Assembly: GCF_039631295.1 (NCBI RefSeq)
Contig: NZ_JBDIVE010000004.1
Coordinates: 186,001 to 250,000, forward strand
Source: Viridibacterium sediminicola
GTDB lineage: Bacteria; Pseudomonadota; Gammaproteobacteria; Burkholderiales; Rhodocyclaceae
Reading direction: 5' to 3'
Length of the DNA: 64,000 bases
Under the pieces are notes generated by a model, which worked only from the letters and a program-made list of their open reading frames with translations, was not told the origin of the DNA and made no database searches. Both the position numbers and the translations under genes were made by a program. Positions 26,449 through 35,378 of the stretch are shown here, piece after piece. Each line of letters opens with the position of its first letter. The first letter of the stretch is position 1.

Positions 26449-26838
26449 ATGAGCACGCCCACCTTCACGCAGGTCATTCTCTACACCGATACCGATGGTC
26501 GCGCCCGTTTCCGCGAGGAACAGATCGCGCTGAGCGAGGGTTCGCCGGCTTCGGCCCTGTCGACCCTGCTGCCCGCCAGCGGCGTGCAATTGCGCCAGAG
26601 CCCGGTCGGCTTCGTCAGCAAGATGCATTGCACCGGCAAGCCGCAATGGGTATTCATCCTCGGCGGTCAGATGGAGATCCTGCTGGCCGATGGCAGCTCG
26701 CGCCTGTTCAAGGCCGGTGAGCATTTCTATTCGGCCGACACCCTGCCCGAAGGCGCGACCTTCGATCCGGAAATCCACGGCCACTGGAGCCGCCAGGTCG
26801 GTGACGAGGCGCTGGTGACCCTGTTCGTCAAAGACTGA
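26449..26838 (+). CDS. Cupin-fold protein
   Basis: A 129-aa protein with cupin strands: KMHCTGKPQWVFILGGQMEILLADG and FKAGEHFYSADTLPEG. The usual metal-binding His pair is only partly kept (H at 61, H in GEHF), so enzymatic activity is uncertain. GAGGA lies before the ATG. It follows the chemoreceptor by 64 bp and is convergent with the YegD-like gene. Function unknown. Confidence 0.72.
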   Translation: MSTPTFTQVILYTDTDGRARFREEQIALSEGSPASALSTLLPASGVQLRQSPVGFVSKMHCTGKPQWVFILGGQMEILLADGSSRLFKAGEHFYSADTLPEGATFDPEIHGHWSRQVGDEALVTLFVKD

Positions 26839-26862
26839 TCTACCCGGCGCGGCGGCCGTGTG

Positions 26863-28119
26863 TCACGCGCCGTAGCGCTGCCGGGCGACCACCGCGAGGC
26901 CGCAGCCGACGCTGCCGTAGAGGTCGCCCTCGACCGCGCGGGTGCCCGGAAAGCGCGCAGCCAAGGCGTGTCGCAGCGCCGGCACGGCCGAGCAGCCGCC
27001 GGTGAAGAACAGCGTGTCCAGCGCGTCCGCGGCAATGCCTGCTTGCTGCAAGCAGGCCTCGGCCGCCTGGCCGATGCGTGCGATGTCGGCGCCAATCGCC
27101 TGTTCGAAGCGCGTGCGTTCGATGTCGATGATCAGGCCATCTTCCGCTTCGGCCAGATCAAGCGTGGCTGACACGGCAGACGACAGCGCAATCTTTGCGG
27201 CTTCCACATCCATCGCCAGGCGGTGACCCAGCTGCTTTTGCACCACCCGCAGCAGGCGTTCGAAGCGGCGCTTGTCGGCCACGTCCGGCGCCACGTCCTG
27301 CAGGCTGCGCCAGGCCTTGCGGCTGTAGACCTGATTGATGGTGTGCCAGGTGGCGAGCTGGAAGAAACAGCTGTTGGGAAAGCTGGCGCCGTTCTTGAGC
27401 AGGCTGCCCATGCCTAGCTCGGGCATTACGCCGGCCAGCGAGAGCTGCTTGTCGAGATTGGTCCCGCCGATGTGCACGCCGCTGTTGCCGAGCAGGTCGG
27501 CGCTGCGGTCGCTGGCGTCGCGTCGCGCCGGTGACAGGCGCACCAGGGAGAAGTCGGAGGTGCCGCCACCGATATCGACGATCAGCACCAGTTCTTCGCG
27601 GCTGATCTGTTCTTCGTAGGCGTGGGCGGCGGCGATCGGTTCGAACTGGAAGCTCACCTCGCTAAAGCCGAGGCCGCGCACGATCTCTTCCAGCGTGTCC
27701 TGCGCCAGCTGGTCGGCCGCGTCGTCCTCGTCCACAAAGCGCACCGGGCGGCCGACGACCACCGCCTCGAACCGCCGGCCGGCCTGGCGTTCGGCGCGTT
27801 GCTTGATTTCGCCGATGAAGCTGCCGATCAGCTGGCGGAACGGCAGGTGGCGGCCGCCGACTTCGGTGCCGGCTTCCATCAGACCGCTGCCGAGCAGGCT
27901 CTTGAGCGAGCGCATCAGGCGCCCCTCGTAACCTTCCAGATATTCGCCCAGCGCAGCGCGGCCAAAGGCCAGCGAGTTTTCATCGAGATTGAAGAACACC
28001 GCCGAGGGCAGGGTGGTCTTGTCGCCCTCAAGCGCGAGCAGCTGGGCGCGGCCGTCGTGGATGATCGCAGCGGTGGAGTTGGAGGTACCGAAGTCGATAC
28101 CGCAGGCGGCGATGCTCAT
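26863..28119 (-). CDS. yegD: Hsp70-family chaperone, YegD-like
   Basis: A 418-aa protein with only the actin-like ATPase part of Hsp70. Phosphate loops are CGIDFGTSNSTAAI at the N-terminus and VDIGGGTSDFSLV at ~200, with GLGFSEVSFQFEPIAAA between them. No C-terminal substrate-binding domain follows. E. coli YegD (450 aa) is the nearest known type; its cellular role is unclear. Monocistronic, 70 bp downstream of cioB on the same strand. Confidence 0.88.
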   Translation of the reverse strand: MSIAACGIDFGTSNSTAAIIHDGRAQLLALEGDKTTLPSAVFFNLDENSLAFGRAALGEYLEGYEGRLMRSLKSLLGSGLMEAGTEVGGRHLPFRQLIGSFIGEIKQRAERQAGRRFEAVVVGRPVRFVDEDDAADQLAQDTLEEIVRGLGFSEVSFQFEPIAAAHAYEEQISREELVLIVDIGGGTSDFSLVRLSPARRDASDRSADLLGNSGVHIGGTNLDKQLSLAGVMPELGMGSLLKNGASFPNSCFFQLATWHTINQVYSRKAWRSLQDVAPDVADKRRFERLLRVVQKQLGHRLAMDVEAAKIALSSAVSATLDLAEAEDGLIIDIERTRFEQAIGADIARIGQAAEACLQQAGIAADALDTLFFTGGCSAVPALRHALAARFPGTRAVEGDLYGSVGCGLAVVARQRYGA

Positions 28120-28190
28120 GAAGGCGTGGCGAGAGTTTGCGGGGGCTGCGCAGCTTACGGTGCAGCCCTGCGGCGGTCAATCATCGTGCG

Positions 28191-29186
28191 TCAGCCGTAA
28201 TGCAGCACCCGTGTTTTGCCATGGAAGATGCGATAGACCACGGCGGTGTAAGCCGCGATGGCGGGCACAGCGATGGCGACGCCGACCAGGATGAAGCGCA
28301 GCGATTCGGGCGCGGCGGCCGCTTGCCACAGCGTGATGCGTTGCATGACGACAAAGGGGTAGAGGCTGTAAGCGAGACCGAAGAAGCCGAAGAGGCACAC
28401 GAAGACGGCCAGCGCAAACGGCAGCCAGCACAAGTCGGCACGCACGCGCTGCGTGCGCAACACCATCGGCAAGGCCAGCAAGGCGCCGCCGGAGGCCAGC
28501 GGAATCGGCAGCAAGGCGATGAAGGCGGGCATGCTGAACCAGCGCTCGCGTACCTCTGCGCTGACCCACGGCGTCGCCACCGAAATCAGCAGCATGCCGA
28601 TGCACATCGGCAGCCACGCCGCCTTGGCCCAGGCAATGGCCCGTTCTTGCAGGGCGCCTTCGGTCTTGATGATCAACCAGCTGGCGCCGAGCAGCACGTA
28701 GGCGGCCGGCAAGGCGACGGCGATGAGGGCGCTGAAGGCGAGGAACTCGCCGCCCTCGGCAAAGCCGGTGATGAACTGACCCAGCATCCAGCCTTGCGCC
28801 ATCGAAGCCAGCGTCGAGCCGGCGAAGAAGGCGCGGTTCCACAGCGGTTTGTGATCGTCATGCGCCTTGACGCGGAAATCGAAAGCCACGCCGCGCAGGA
28901 TCAGGCCCATCAACATTGCGCAGACCGGCAGATAGAGGGCGGTGAGCACCACCCCCTGCGCCTTGGGAAAGGCAATCAGCAGGATGCCCACGCCCAGCAC
29001 CAGCCAGGTTTCGTTGGCGTCCCAGAACGGGCCGATGGTGCTGATCATCAGGTCGCGTTCATCCTTGCTGCCGCGCAGTAACAGCATGCCGACGCCCAGG
29101 TCATAGCCGTCGAGTACGACGTACACAAACATCGCGATGCCCATCAGGGCCATGAAAATGACGGGCAGGAAATGATCGAAATCCAT
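28191..29186 (-). CDS. cioB: Cytochrome bd-type quinol oxidase subunit II (cyanide-insensitive type)
   Basis: A 331-aa membrane protein with eight or nine helices, starting MDFDHFLPVIFMALMGIAMF and containing YVVLDGYDLGVGMLL and GPFWDANETWLVLG, hallmarks of CydB/CioB. I chose the ATG at 29186: an AAAGGAG site lies 7 bases upstream, whereas the alternative TTG two codons earlier overlaps that site less well. It follows subunit I by 2 bp and completes a terminal oxidase used at low oxygen or under cyanide/sulfide stress. Confidence 0.93.
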   Translation of the reverse strand: MDFDHFLPVIFMALMGIAMFVYVVLDGYDLGVGMLLLRGSKDERDLMISTIGPFWDANETWLVLGVGILLIAFPKAQGVVLTALYLPVCAMLMGLILRGVAFDFRVKAHDDHKPLWNRAFFAGSTLASMAQGWMLGQFITGFAEGGEFLAFSALIAVALPAAYVLLGASWLIIKTEGALQERAIAWAKAAWLPMCIGMLLISVATPWVSAEVRERWFSMPAFIALLPIPLASGGALLALPMVLRTQRVRADLCWLPFALAVFVCLFGFFGLAYSLYPFVVMQRITLWQAAAAPESLRFILVGVAIAVPAIAAYTAVVYRIFHGKTRVLHYG

Positions 29187-29188
29187 GC

Positions 29189-30541
29189 TCAAACTCCTTT
29201 TTCGAGGGCGGCATCTGCCGGCAAATCGCTAGCCGGCTGCGCCACGGTTTTTTCGGCCAGATGGCGCAGCACGCCGATATAGGCGATGAGCAGAAAGCTG
29301 TAGATCAGCAAGTAGGCCGTCAGCGTGAAGGCGATCTTGCTGGCCGGCACGTTCGAGGCGACTTCGGCGGTGCGCAGCAGTCCGTAGATGATGAAAGGCT
29401 GACGACCGATTTCGGTGACGTACCAGCCGGCGAGCGTCGCGACCCAGCCCGAAAAGCCCATGCCGACGAGTACCCACAGAAAGCGGCGCGGCAGCTGCAA
29501 GGCATCCTTGCCACGACGCAGCAGCCACACGCCACCCCAACTCACCAGCAGCATGGCCACGCCGGTTGCGACCATGATGCGGAAGCCGAAGAACAGCGGC
29601 GCGACCGGCGGATGCGCATCGGGGAATTCGTTGAGGCCGCGTATTTCGGCATCCGGATCATGGCGCAGGACCAGGCTGGCCAGTTTCGGTATGCCGATCT
29701 CCCAACGATTGCTCTGCGTCTTGGCGTCCGGCCAGGCGAACAGCAACAGCGGCGCGCCGCGCTCGGTGTGCCAGATGCCTTCGATGGCGGCGATCTTCTG
29801 CGGCTCGTGTTCGAGCGTGTTGAGTCCATGCGCATCGCCAGCGATGATCTGCAGCGGAATCAGCACCGCAGCGAGCGTTACGCCCAGACGCAGCACACGC
29901 GCCGTGAATAGCTGGGCTTTGCCGCGCAGGATTTGCCAGGCACTGATTGCTGCGAGCAGGAAGGACACGGTGAGGCCCGAGGCGAGCAGCACATGCACCA
30001 GGCGGTAAGGCAGGGACGGATTGAAGATCACCGCCAGCCAGGACTGCACATGGAATTCACCATTGATGATGGTGTAACCCGTCGGCGTGTGCATCCACGA
30101 GTTGAGGCTCAAGATCCAGAACGCCGACATGCTCGTACCAATCGCCACCAGCAGGCAGGCCATGAAATGTACGCGCTCCGAGACGCGGTTGTGGCCGAAC
30201 AGCATCACGCCCAGAAAGGTCGCTTCGAGAAAGAAGGCGGTGAGCACTTCGTAACCGAGCAAGGGGCCGGCGATGTTGCCGGCGCGCTCCATGAAGCCGG
30301 GCCAGTTGGTGCCGAACTGGAAGCTCATGGTGATGCCCGACACCACGCCCAGCGCAAAGGTCAGCGCGAAGATCTGCGTCCAGAAGCGATACGCCGCCAG
30401 CCAGGCTTCATCGCGTTGTCGTAGCCAGCGCCAGCGGAAGAAGCACAGCACCCAGCCGAGCGCGATGCTGATGGTCGGAAAGAGGATGTGGAAACTGATG
30501 TTGGCGGCAAACTGTATCCGCGCCAGAAGAAGGGCATCCAT
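29189..30541 (-). CDS. cioA: Cytochrome bd-type quinol oxidase subunit I (short Q-loop, CIO type)
   Basis: A 450-aa subunit that binds hemes b558, b595 and d and oxidises quinol. Conserved blocks are ARIQFAANISFHILFP (His18, a heme ligand), FQFGTNWPGFMERAGN and GEFHVQSW. It is about 70 residues shorter than E. coli CydA because the long Q-loop insertion is missing, the hallmark of cyanide-insensitive oxidase. Followed immediately by subunit II; preceded by a GbsR-like regulator gene on the same strand, 124 bp upstream. Confidence 0.93.
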   Translation of the reverse strand: MDALLLARIQFAANISFHILFPTISIALGWVLCFFRWRWLRQRDEAWLAAYRFWTQIFALTFALGVVSGITMSFQFGTNWPGFMERAGNIAGPLLGYEVLTAFFLEATFLGVMLFGHNRVSERVHFMACLLVAIGTSMSAFWILSLNSWMHTPTGYTIINGEFHVQSWLAVIFNPSLPYRLVHVLLASGLTVSFLLAAISAWQILRGKAQLFTARVLRLGVTLAAVLIPLQIIAGDAHGLNTLEHEPQKIAAIEGIWHTERGAPLLLFAWPDAKTQSNRWEIGIPKLASLVLRHDPDAEIRGLNEFPDAHPPVAPLFFGFRIMVATGVAMLLVSWGGVWLLRRGKDALQLPRRFLWVLVGMGFSGWVATLAGWYVTEIGRQPFIIYGLLRTAEVASNVPASKIAFTLTAYLLIYSFLLIAYIGVLRHLAEKTVAQPASDLPADAALEKGV

Positions 30542-30665
30542 GCTGCTGTTACTCCGGGTCCGTCACTTTTCACAGCGCGAGCGGACCACGCACGCTGCGA
30601 GGGACGCGCCGCTGGGCTACGTCCTCAAAAGAGCCTTGTTCTTCAATGCGGCCAAGGGACTAGCC

Positions 30666-31226
30666 TTACTCCGCCGCCTGCTTCGCGCTACCCAGCGAGG
30701 TGACTTTGCTGGCAACTTCGAGCAGCTTTTGCACCTTGGAGCCCATGCGCATCAGCTGCGCCAGGGTTTTGGCATCCATGCGCTGCACATCGTCGAACCA
30801 GGTGGTGAGCATTTCGATGAGGTCATGCATGTCGCGCATGCGCTCCTGCGCGACGCGGTCCTCTTCGCTGCCGGCTTCTTCCATCAGCGCATTGCGCAGC
30901 ATCGTCAATGTCGGCTCGATCTCGCGCCGGCGGCGTTCTTCCGCGAGCGTGCGGAACACCTCCCAGGCGTCGGCCGGCGCATCGAAGTACTCGCGCCGGT
31001 CACCGGCTTGATGGCGCAAGCGCACCAGACGCCAGGCCTGCAATTCCTTCAGACCCATGCTCACGTTGGAGCGCGAGAACTCCAGTTGCTCGGCGATTTC
31101 GTCGGCGTGCAGCGCACGCGAAGACACGTAGATCAGTGCGTAGATCTGTCCCACCGTGCGATTGATGCCCCAACGGCTGCCCATTTCACCGAAGTGGGCG
31201 ACGAAACTGCGGACGAGTGGCGACAT
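30666..31226 (-). CDS. GbsR/MarR-like transcriptional regulator
   Basis: A 186-aa winged-helix protein. VGQIYALIYVSSRALHADEIAEQL followed by EFSRSNVSMGLKEL is the GbsR-type DNA-binding domain; the C-terminal half is helical. It is transcribed toward cioAB and probably controls the operon. A CGGAG ribosome site is 6 bases from the ATG. Two perfect 18-bp palindromes sit in its promoter (31242-31259 and 31271-31288), the second of which is a plausible operator for this protein. Confidence 0.87.
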   Translation of the reverse strand: MSPLVRSFVAHFGEMGSRWGINRTVGQIYALIYVSSRALHADEIAEQLEFSRSNVSMGLKELQAWRLVRLRHQAGDRREYFDAPADAWEVFRTLAEERRRREIEPTLTMLRNALMEEAGSEEDRVAQERMRDMHDLIEMLTTWFDDVQRMDAKTLAQLMRMGSKVQKLLEVASKVTSLGSAKQAAE

Positions 31227-31241
31227 GGAAACTCCGGCTAC

Positions 31242-31259
31242 ATTTGATCTAGATCAAAT
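31242..31259. promoter_or_regulatory. FNR/ANR-type box upstream of the regulator-cioAB operon
   Basis: ATTTGATCTAGATCAAAT is a perfect 18-bp palindrome containing TTGAT-N4-ATCAA, the exact FNR/ANR consensus. It overlaps a -10-like TAAGAT (31263-31258 on the minus strand) and lies about 16 bp before the start codon. A position over the promoter core suggests repression in anoxia rather than activation, as reported for ANR at cioAB of Pseudomonas aeruginosa. Confidence 0.7.
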
Positions 31260-31270
31260 CTTAGCAGAAC

Positions 31271-31288
31271 TTTCAGTAATTACTGAAA
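31271..31288. promoter_or_regulatory. Palindromic operator, probably for the GbsR/MarR-like regulator
   Basis: TTTCAGTAATTACTGAAA is a perfect 18-bp palindrome overlapping the region where a -35 (TTCAGT) would pair with the TAAGAT at 31263-31258. It lies 29 bp from the FNR box, centre to centre. Autoregulation is inferred from position only. Confidence 0.6.
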
Positions 31289-31419
31289 ATTCATGACGGC
31301 AACTTGATGTGCACGATTCCGTGGCGTGGCGTGCAAGGCCCTTGGCCCGGCTGTTGTAGCATCCGAACACGCCCTAGGGCGTTGCCGCAGGATCATCTGC
31401 CGCCAACTGGAGCTTTTTC

Positions 31420-32259
31420 ATGAGTAGTGCTGCGCCGTCTTTTCTGGCCCGTGTGCGTGACAGCCTGCAGGCGCTGCATCCGGCTGAGCGCAAGCTGGCG
31501 GATTTCATGCTCGACTTTCCCGGCGAGCTGGCCAGCTATTCCGCCTCGGAGCTGGCGCGGCTGGCTGAGGTATCGAATGCGACGGTGACACGCCTGATCA
31601 AGCGTCTGGGCTACCAGAACTATGACGAGGCGCGGCGGCTGGTACGCGAAGAGAAACAAACCGGCTCGCCCTTGTTTCTCGCCGATCGGGCATCGGGCAT
31701 TGAGAAATTGTTCGAGGCACACGCCGAGCAGGGGCAGGACAATCTGCGCCGCACGTTTGCCCGCCTCAGCGAACAGCAGGTGGCGGCGATCGCCGACGCC
31801 TTGCTCAGTGCGCGCAAGGTGTGGGTAACAGGTTTTCGCAGCAGTCACGCGATTGCCACGTATTTCCGCTGGCAGATCTTCCAGGTCAAGGAGGATATCC
31901 ACGTCGTGCCCAATGCCGGCGATACGCTCGGTGAGTATCTGGCCAGCATCGCGCCGCAAGACCTGGTGGTCATTTTCGGACTGCGCCGCCGCCCGCTGCG
32001 TCTTGACGACATCGTGACGCAGGCCGTTGCCAGCGGCGCGCCCGTGCTCTACGTCACTGACGAACTGGTGGCTACACGCGGAGATGTGCGCTGGCATATC
32101 CGCTGCGCCTGCGCTGCACCGGGGCCGCTCGACAATCATGTATCAGTCATCGCCTTGTGCCACTTGTTGGCCAACCGCGTGATGGAGACTTCGGGCGCCT
32201 CCGGGCGCGACCGCCTGACCGCCATCGAGGCCGAGCACGACGCATTTGGCGAGATGTAA
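31420..32259 (+). CDS. MurR/RpiR family transcriptional regulator
   Basis: A 279-aa regulator. The N-terminal HTH_6 domain includes LHPAERKLADFMLDFPGELA and SATELARLAEVSNATVTRLIKRLG-like helices (here SASELARLAEVSNATV). Residues ~130-260 are a SIS sugar-phosphate-binding-type domain (KVWVTGFRSSHAIATYF, LVVIFGLRRRPLRL). It precedes a peptide-type ABC operon on the same strand and likely senses a phosphorylated or amino-sugar-like ligand; unproven. Confidence 0.88.
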   Translation: MSSAAPSFLARVRDSLQALHPAERKLADFMLDFPGELASYSASELARLAEVSNATVTRLIKRLGYQNYDEARRLVREEKQTGSPLFLADRASGIEKLFEAHAEQGQDNLRRTFARLSEQQVAAIADALLSARKVWVTGFRSSHAIATYFRWQIFQVKEDIHVVPNAGDTLGEYLASIAPQDLVVIFGLRRRPLRLDDIVTQAVASGAPVLYVTDELVATRGDVRWHIRCACAAPGPLDNHVSVIALCHLLANRVMETSGASGRDRLTAIEAEHDAFGEM

Positions 32260-32436
32260 GCGCGCACCACGATGAAGTGCGCTGAGCCCGCATTCGGGGC
32301 GTGACAGTTCGTGCGCTGTACGCACCACACGAGCGCGGCAGACCAGGGCGTGACGATTGGCTGATCATGGCGCGGCGCGTGGGAACGAAAGGGGCCTTGG
32401 ATACGCGTTGCCAAGGCGCTCGGTGTGTGGCGTATG

Positions 32437-32452
32437 TGAAAATATATTTTCA
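32437..32452. promoter_or_regulatory. Palindromic operator before the ABC operon
   Basis: TGAAAATATATTTTCA is a perfect 16-bp palindrome about 90 bp before the substrate-binding-protein start. A TTTCATGAAA palindrome overlaps its right edge (32448-32457). TGAAA/TTTCA half-sites suit RpiR-type regulators, so the adjacent regulator is the obvious candidate. Confidence 0.55.
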
Positions 32453-32542
32453 TGAAAGTTTTGGCATGAAAACAGCTTATCTCTTGCTGTGCCGGGGATT
32501 CCCGGTTGTGCCTTGGTTCCGAGAACTGTCATGAGGATTGCC

Positions 32543-34210
32543 ATGAATTTCACATCGTTCATCACCGGAAGCGCCCAGCGCTCCCGTTTTATTGCGCGCG
32601 GTACGAGTCGCCTGATGCGTGGCCTCACCCTGGCCGGCGTGCTCGGCTGTACGCTGGGATTGGCCAGCAGCCCGGCCATGGCGGCGGGCACTCTGCGCAT
32701 CGCCATGACCTCTTCGGACATTCCCTTGCCGAATGGCCAGACCGACCAGGGCAGCGAGGGCATGCGTTTCATGGGCTACACCGTGTTCGAAGCGCTGATC
32801 GGCTTCGATCTGTCGTCCTCGACCAAGCCGGTGACCCTGATCCCGGCGCTGGCTACGGAATGGGCGGTGGACCCCAAGGACAAGCTGCGCTGGGTCTTCA
32901 AGCTGCGGCCGGGCGTCAAGTTTCACGACGGCTCCGCTTTCAATGCACAGGCGGTGGTGTGGAACTTCGAGAAGATCCTCAACGACAAGTCCGAGCAATA
33001 CGATCCCAAGCAGGCTGCGCAGGGCCGTGGCCGCATTCCTACCGTCAAGAGCGTCAAGGCACTCGATGACTTGACCGTCGAAGTCACCACCACGGAAGTC
33101 GATGCGCTGCTGCCCTACAAGATGGTGTGGATCGTGATGTCCAGCCCGGCGCAGTGGAATGCCGTCGGCAAGAGCTGGGACGCCTTCCTCGCCAAGGCCT
33201 CGGGCACCGGGCCGTGGAAGCTGCAGACCTACACGCCGCGTGAGCGCGCCGTGCTGGTCAAGAACGCTGGCTACTGGGACGCCAAGCGCGTGCCCAAGCT
33301 CGACTCAATGGTGCTGCTGCCGGTGCCCGATGCTTCAGCACGCGTTGCTGCGCTGCGCTCAGGTCAGGTCGACTGGATCGAAACACCGCCGCCGGATGGC
33401 ATCGAAAGCCTCAAGGCCGCTGGCTTCAACATCGTCAGCAACGTTTATCCGCATGTCTGGCCGTGGCACTTCTCGCGTGTCGAGGGCTCGCCCTGGAATG
33501 ACATCCGTATCCGCAAGGCCGCCAATCTCGCTGTGGATCGCGAAGGCATGAAAGCGCTGCTGGGCGGCATGATGGTGCCCGCCAAGGGCATGGTGCCGCC
33601 GACCAGCGCCTGGTTCGGCAAGCCGACTTTCGACGTGAAGTACGACCCCGCAGCGGCCAAGGCGCTGATGGCACAGGCCGGTTACTCGAAAGAGAAGCCG
33701 CTGAAGATCAAGGCCATCATCTCGCCCAACGGCGGCGGTCAGATGCAGCCGATGCTGATGAACGAGCTGATCCAGCAGAACCTTGCCGAAGTGGGCATCC
33801 AGGTTGAATTCGATGTGCGTGACTGGAACGCATTGCTCGCCAACTGGCGTGCCGGCGCCAAGGACGCCAGCAGCAAGGGCGCCACGGTGACCAACAGCTC
33901 CTACTTCAGCCAGGACCCCTTCACGGCGCTGATCCGTCACGTCGATAGCGCGCTGATGCCGCCCAAGGGCACCAACTGGGGCTATTACAGCGATCCGGAG
34001 ATGGACAAGCTGTTCGACCAGATCCGCACCGAGTTCAATCCGGAAGCGCAGAACGCCCTCGTCCGCAAGGCGCACGAGAAGTTCGTCAATGACGCACTGT
34101 TCCTCTTCGTGGCGCATGACGTGGCACCGCGTGCGATGACGAAGAAGGTCAAGGGCTTTGTGGCGCCTCACAATTGGTATGTGGATTTCTCTCCGATCTC
34201 TATGGAGTAA
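32543..34210 (+). CDS. ABC transporter periplasmic substrate-binding protein (family 5)
   Basis: A 555-aa protein of the SBP_bac_5 class that binds oligopeptides, nickel, opines or similar. It has a long signal peptide ending ASSPAMAAG (cleavage ~residue 48), then FMGYTVFEALIGFD, LRPGVKFHDGSAFNAQAVVWNFEKI and a C-terminal KKVKGFVAPHNWYVDF. I chose the ATG at 32543 with GAGG seven bases upstream over the one at 32531. It is first of a six-gene operon. Confidence 0.9.
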   Translation: MNFTSFITGSAQRSRFIARGTSRLMRGLTLAGVLGCTLGLASSPAMAAGTLRIAMTSSDIPLPNGQTDQGSEGMRFMGYTVFEALIGFDLSSSTKPVTLIPALATEWAVDPKDKLRWVFKLRPGVKFHDGSAFNAQAVVWNFEKILNDKSEQYDPKQAAQGRGRIPTVKSVKALDDLTVEVTTTEVDALLPYKMVWIVMSSPAQWNAVGKSWDAFLAKASGTGPWKLQTYTPRERAVLVKNAGYWDAKRVPKLDSMVLLPVPDASARVAALRSGQVDWIETPPPDGIESLKAAGFNIVSNVYPHVWPWHFSRVEGSPWNDIRIRKAANLAVDREGMKALLGGMMVPAKGMVPPTSAWFGKPTFDVKYDPAAAKALMAQAGYSKEKPLKIKAIISPNGGGQMQPMLMNELIQQNLAEVGIQVEFDVRDWNALLANWRAGAKDASSKGATVTNSSYFSQDPFTALIRHVDSALMPPKGTNWGYYSDPEMDKLFDQIRTEFNPEAQNALVRKAHEKFVNDALFLFVAHDVAPRAMTKKVKGFVAPHNWYVDFSPISME

Positions 34211-34436
34211 TGCGCGATAAAACGGGCTGCGCACGCGCCCAGCGTTGTTGGCTCGCTCGCCGTGCTGAGCACTGCTCTGCGCGAGCCGCCTAGCTGGACG
34301 CGCGCGCGCTCCGCTTTCTCACGCATTACGCGCTTGTCGTTGTTCGAAATTGAAAACCAAGCAATTCGTCATTCCGACCCTTGTCGAGATGAAGGCTGTG
34401 TTGTCGTGTTAGCGGTTTCGAAAAACCGGATCCACC

Positions 34437-35378
34437 ATGTTCACCTACTTCCTCAAACGCCTCGCCTTCGCCCTGCCCATCGCGCTGGCGGTCAGTGCGC
34501 TGTGCTTCTCGCTGGTCTATCTCGCGCCCGGCGATCCGCTGTCGGCCGTGCTGCCGTCCGATGCTTCGCAGGAGATGATCGAGAAGGTCAAAGCCAGCTA
34601 CGGGCTCGACAAGCCCATCGTCGTGCAATACGCAATCTGGCTGGGTCACGCACTGCAGGGCGATCTGGGTCAGTCGATCAGCACCGGCCGCGCGGTGGCG
34701 TCCGAAATCGGCGCTGCCATCGGCAACTCGCTGATGCTGGCGCTGCTGGCGTCATCCATCGGTTTCACGCTGGGCGCGGCGCTGGGTGTGCTTGCCGGTT
34801 ATACCCACGGCTCAAAGCTTGACCGCCTGCTCTCCGCCATCGCTATCTCGGGCGTGTCGATTCCGCATTACTGGTTGGGCATCGTGCTGGTCGCCATCTT
34901 CTCGGTGAAGCTCAACATGCTGCCCGCCATGGGCGCCGGCTCCAGCGAGCTGTGGAACTGGGAACGCCTGAGCTACATGATCCTGCCCGCCATCACGCTG
35001 GCAGCGATCCCGACCGGCATCGTCATGCGCTCGGTGCGCGCGCTGGTCGCCGACACCCTTAATCGCGAATTCGTCACCGGCCTCGTCGCCAAGGGCATGG
35101 GCCGCCGCGCCGTGTTCCGCCACCTCGTCAAGAACATCGCGCCGACCGCGCTGGCCGTCATCGGCGTGCAGCTCGGTTACCTGATGGCTGGCTCGATTCT
35201 CGTCGAGACGGTCTTCTCGTGGCCCGGTACGGGCCTCTTGCTCAACAACGCCATCCAGCAGCGCGACATTCCGCTGCTGCAGGGAACCATCCTCGTGCTC
35301 GCCATGTTCTTCGTCGGGCTCAATCTGCTGGTCGACATGCTGCAGCCTCTGTTCGACCCGAGGATCAGCCGCTCATGA
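34437..35378 (+). CDS. ABC transporter permease, DppB/OppB type
   Basis: A 313-aa inner-membrane permease with six helices. It opens YFLKRLAFALPIALAVSALCFSLVYLAPGDP, which resembles DppB/OppB N-termini, and has the cytoplasmic EAA-type loop (ALVADTLNREFVTGLVAKGMGRR) and ETVFSWPGTGLLLNNAI. A 226-bp gap after the binding-protein gene contains only a GC-rich stretch with a loose GCTCGC/GCGAGC stem, which may lower permease expression relative to the binding protein. Confidence 0.92.
   Translation: MFTYFLKRLAFALPIALAVSALCFSLVYLAPGDPLSAVLPSDASQEMIEKVKASYGLDKPIVVQYAIWLGHALQGDLGQSISTGRAVASEIGAAIGNSLMLALLASSIGFTLGAALGVLAGYTHGSKLDRLLSAIAISGVSIPHYWLGIVLVAIFSVKLNMLPAMGAGSSELWNWERLSYMILPAITLAAIPTGIVMRSVRALVADTLNREFVTGLVAKGMGRRAVFRHLVKNIAPTALAVIGVQLGYLMAGSILVETVFSWPGTGLLLNNAIQQRDIPLLQGTILVLAMFFVGLNLLVDMLQPLFDPRISRS

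Noticed and set aside
28137..29081. 314-codon frame antisense to cioB
   Set aside because: Shadow of a membrane subunit gene; composition is charged and repetitive without any domain.
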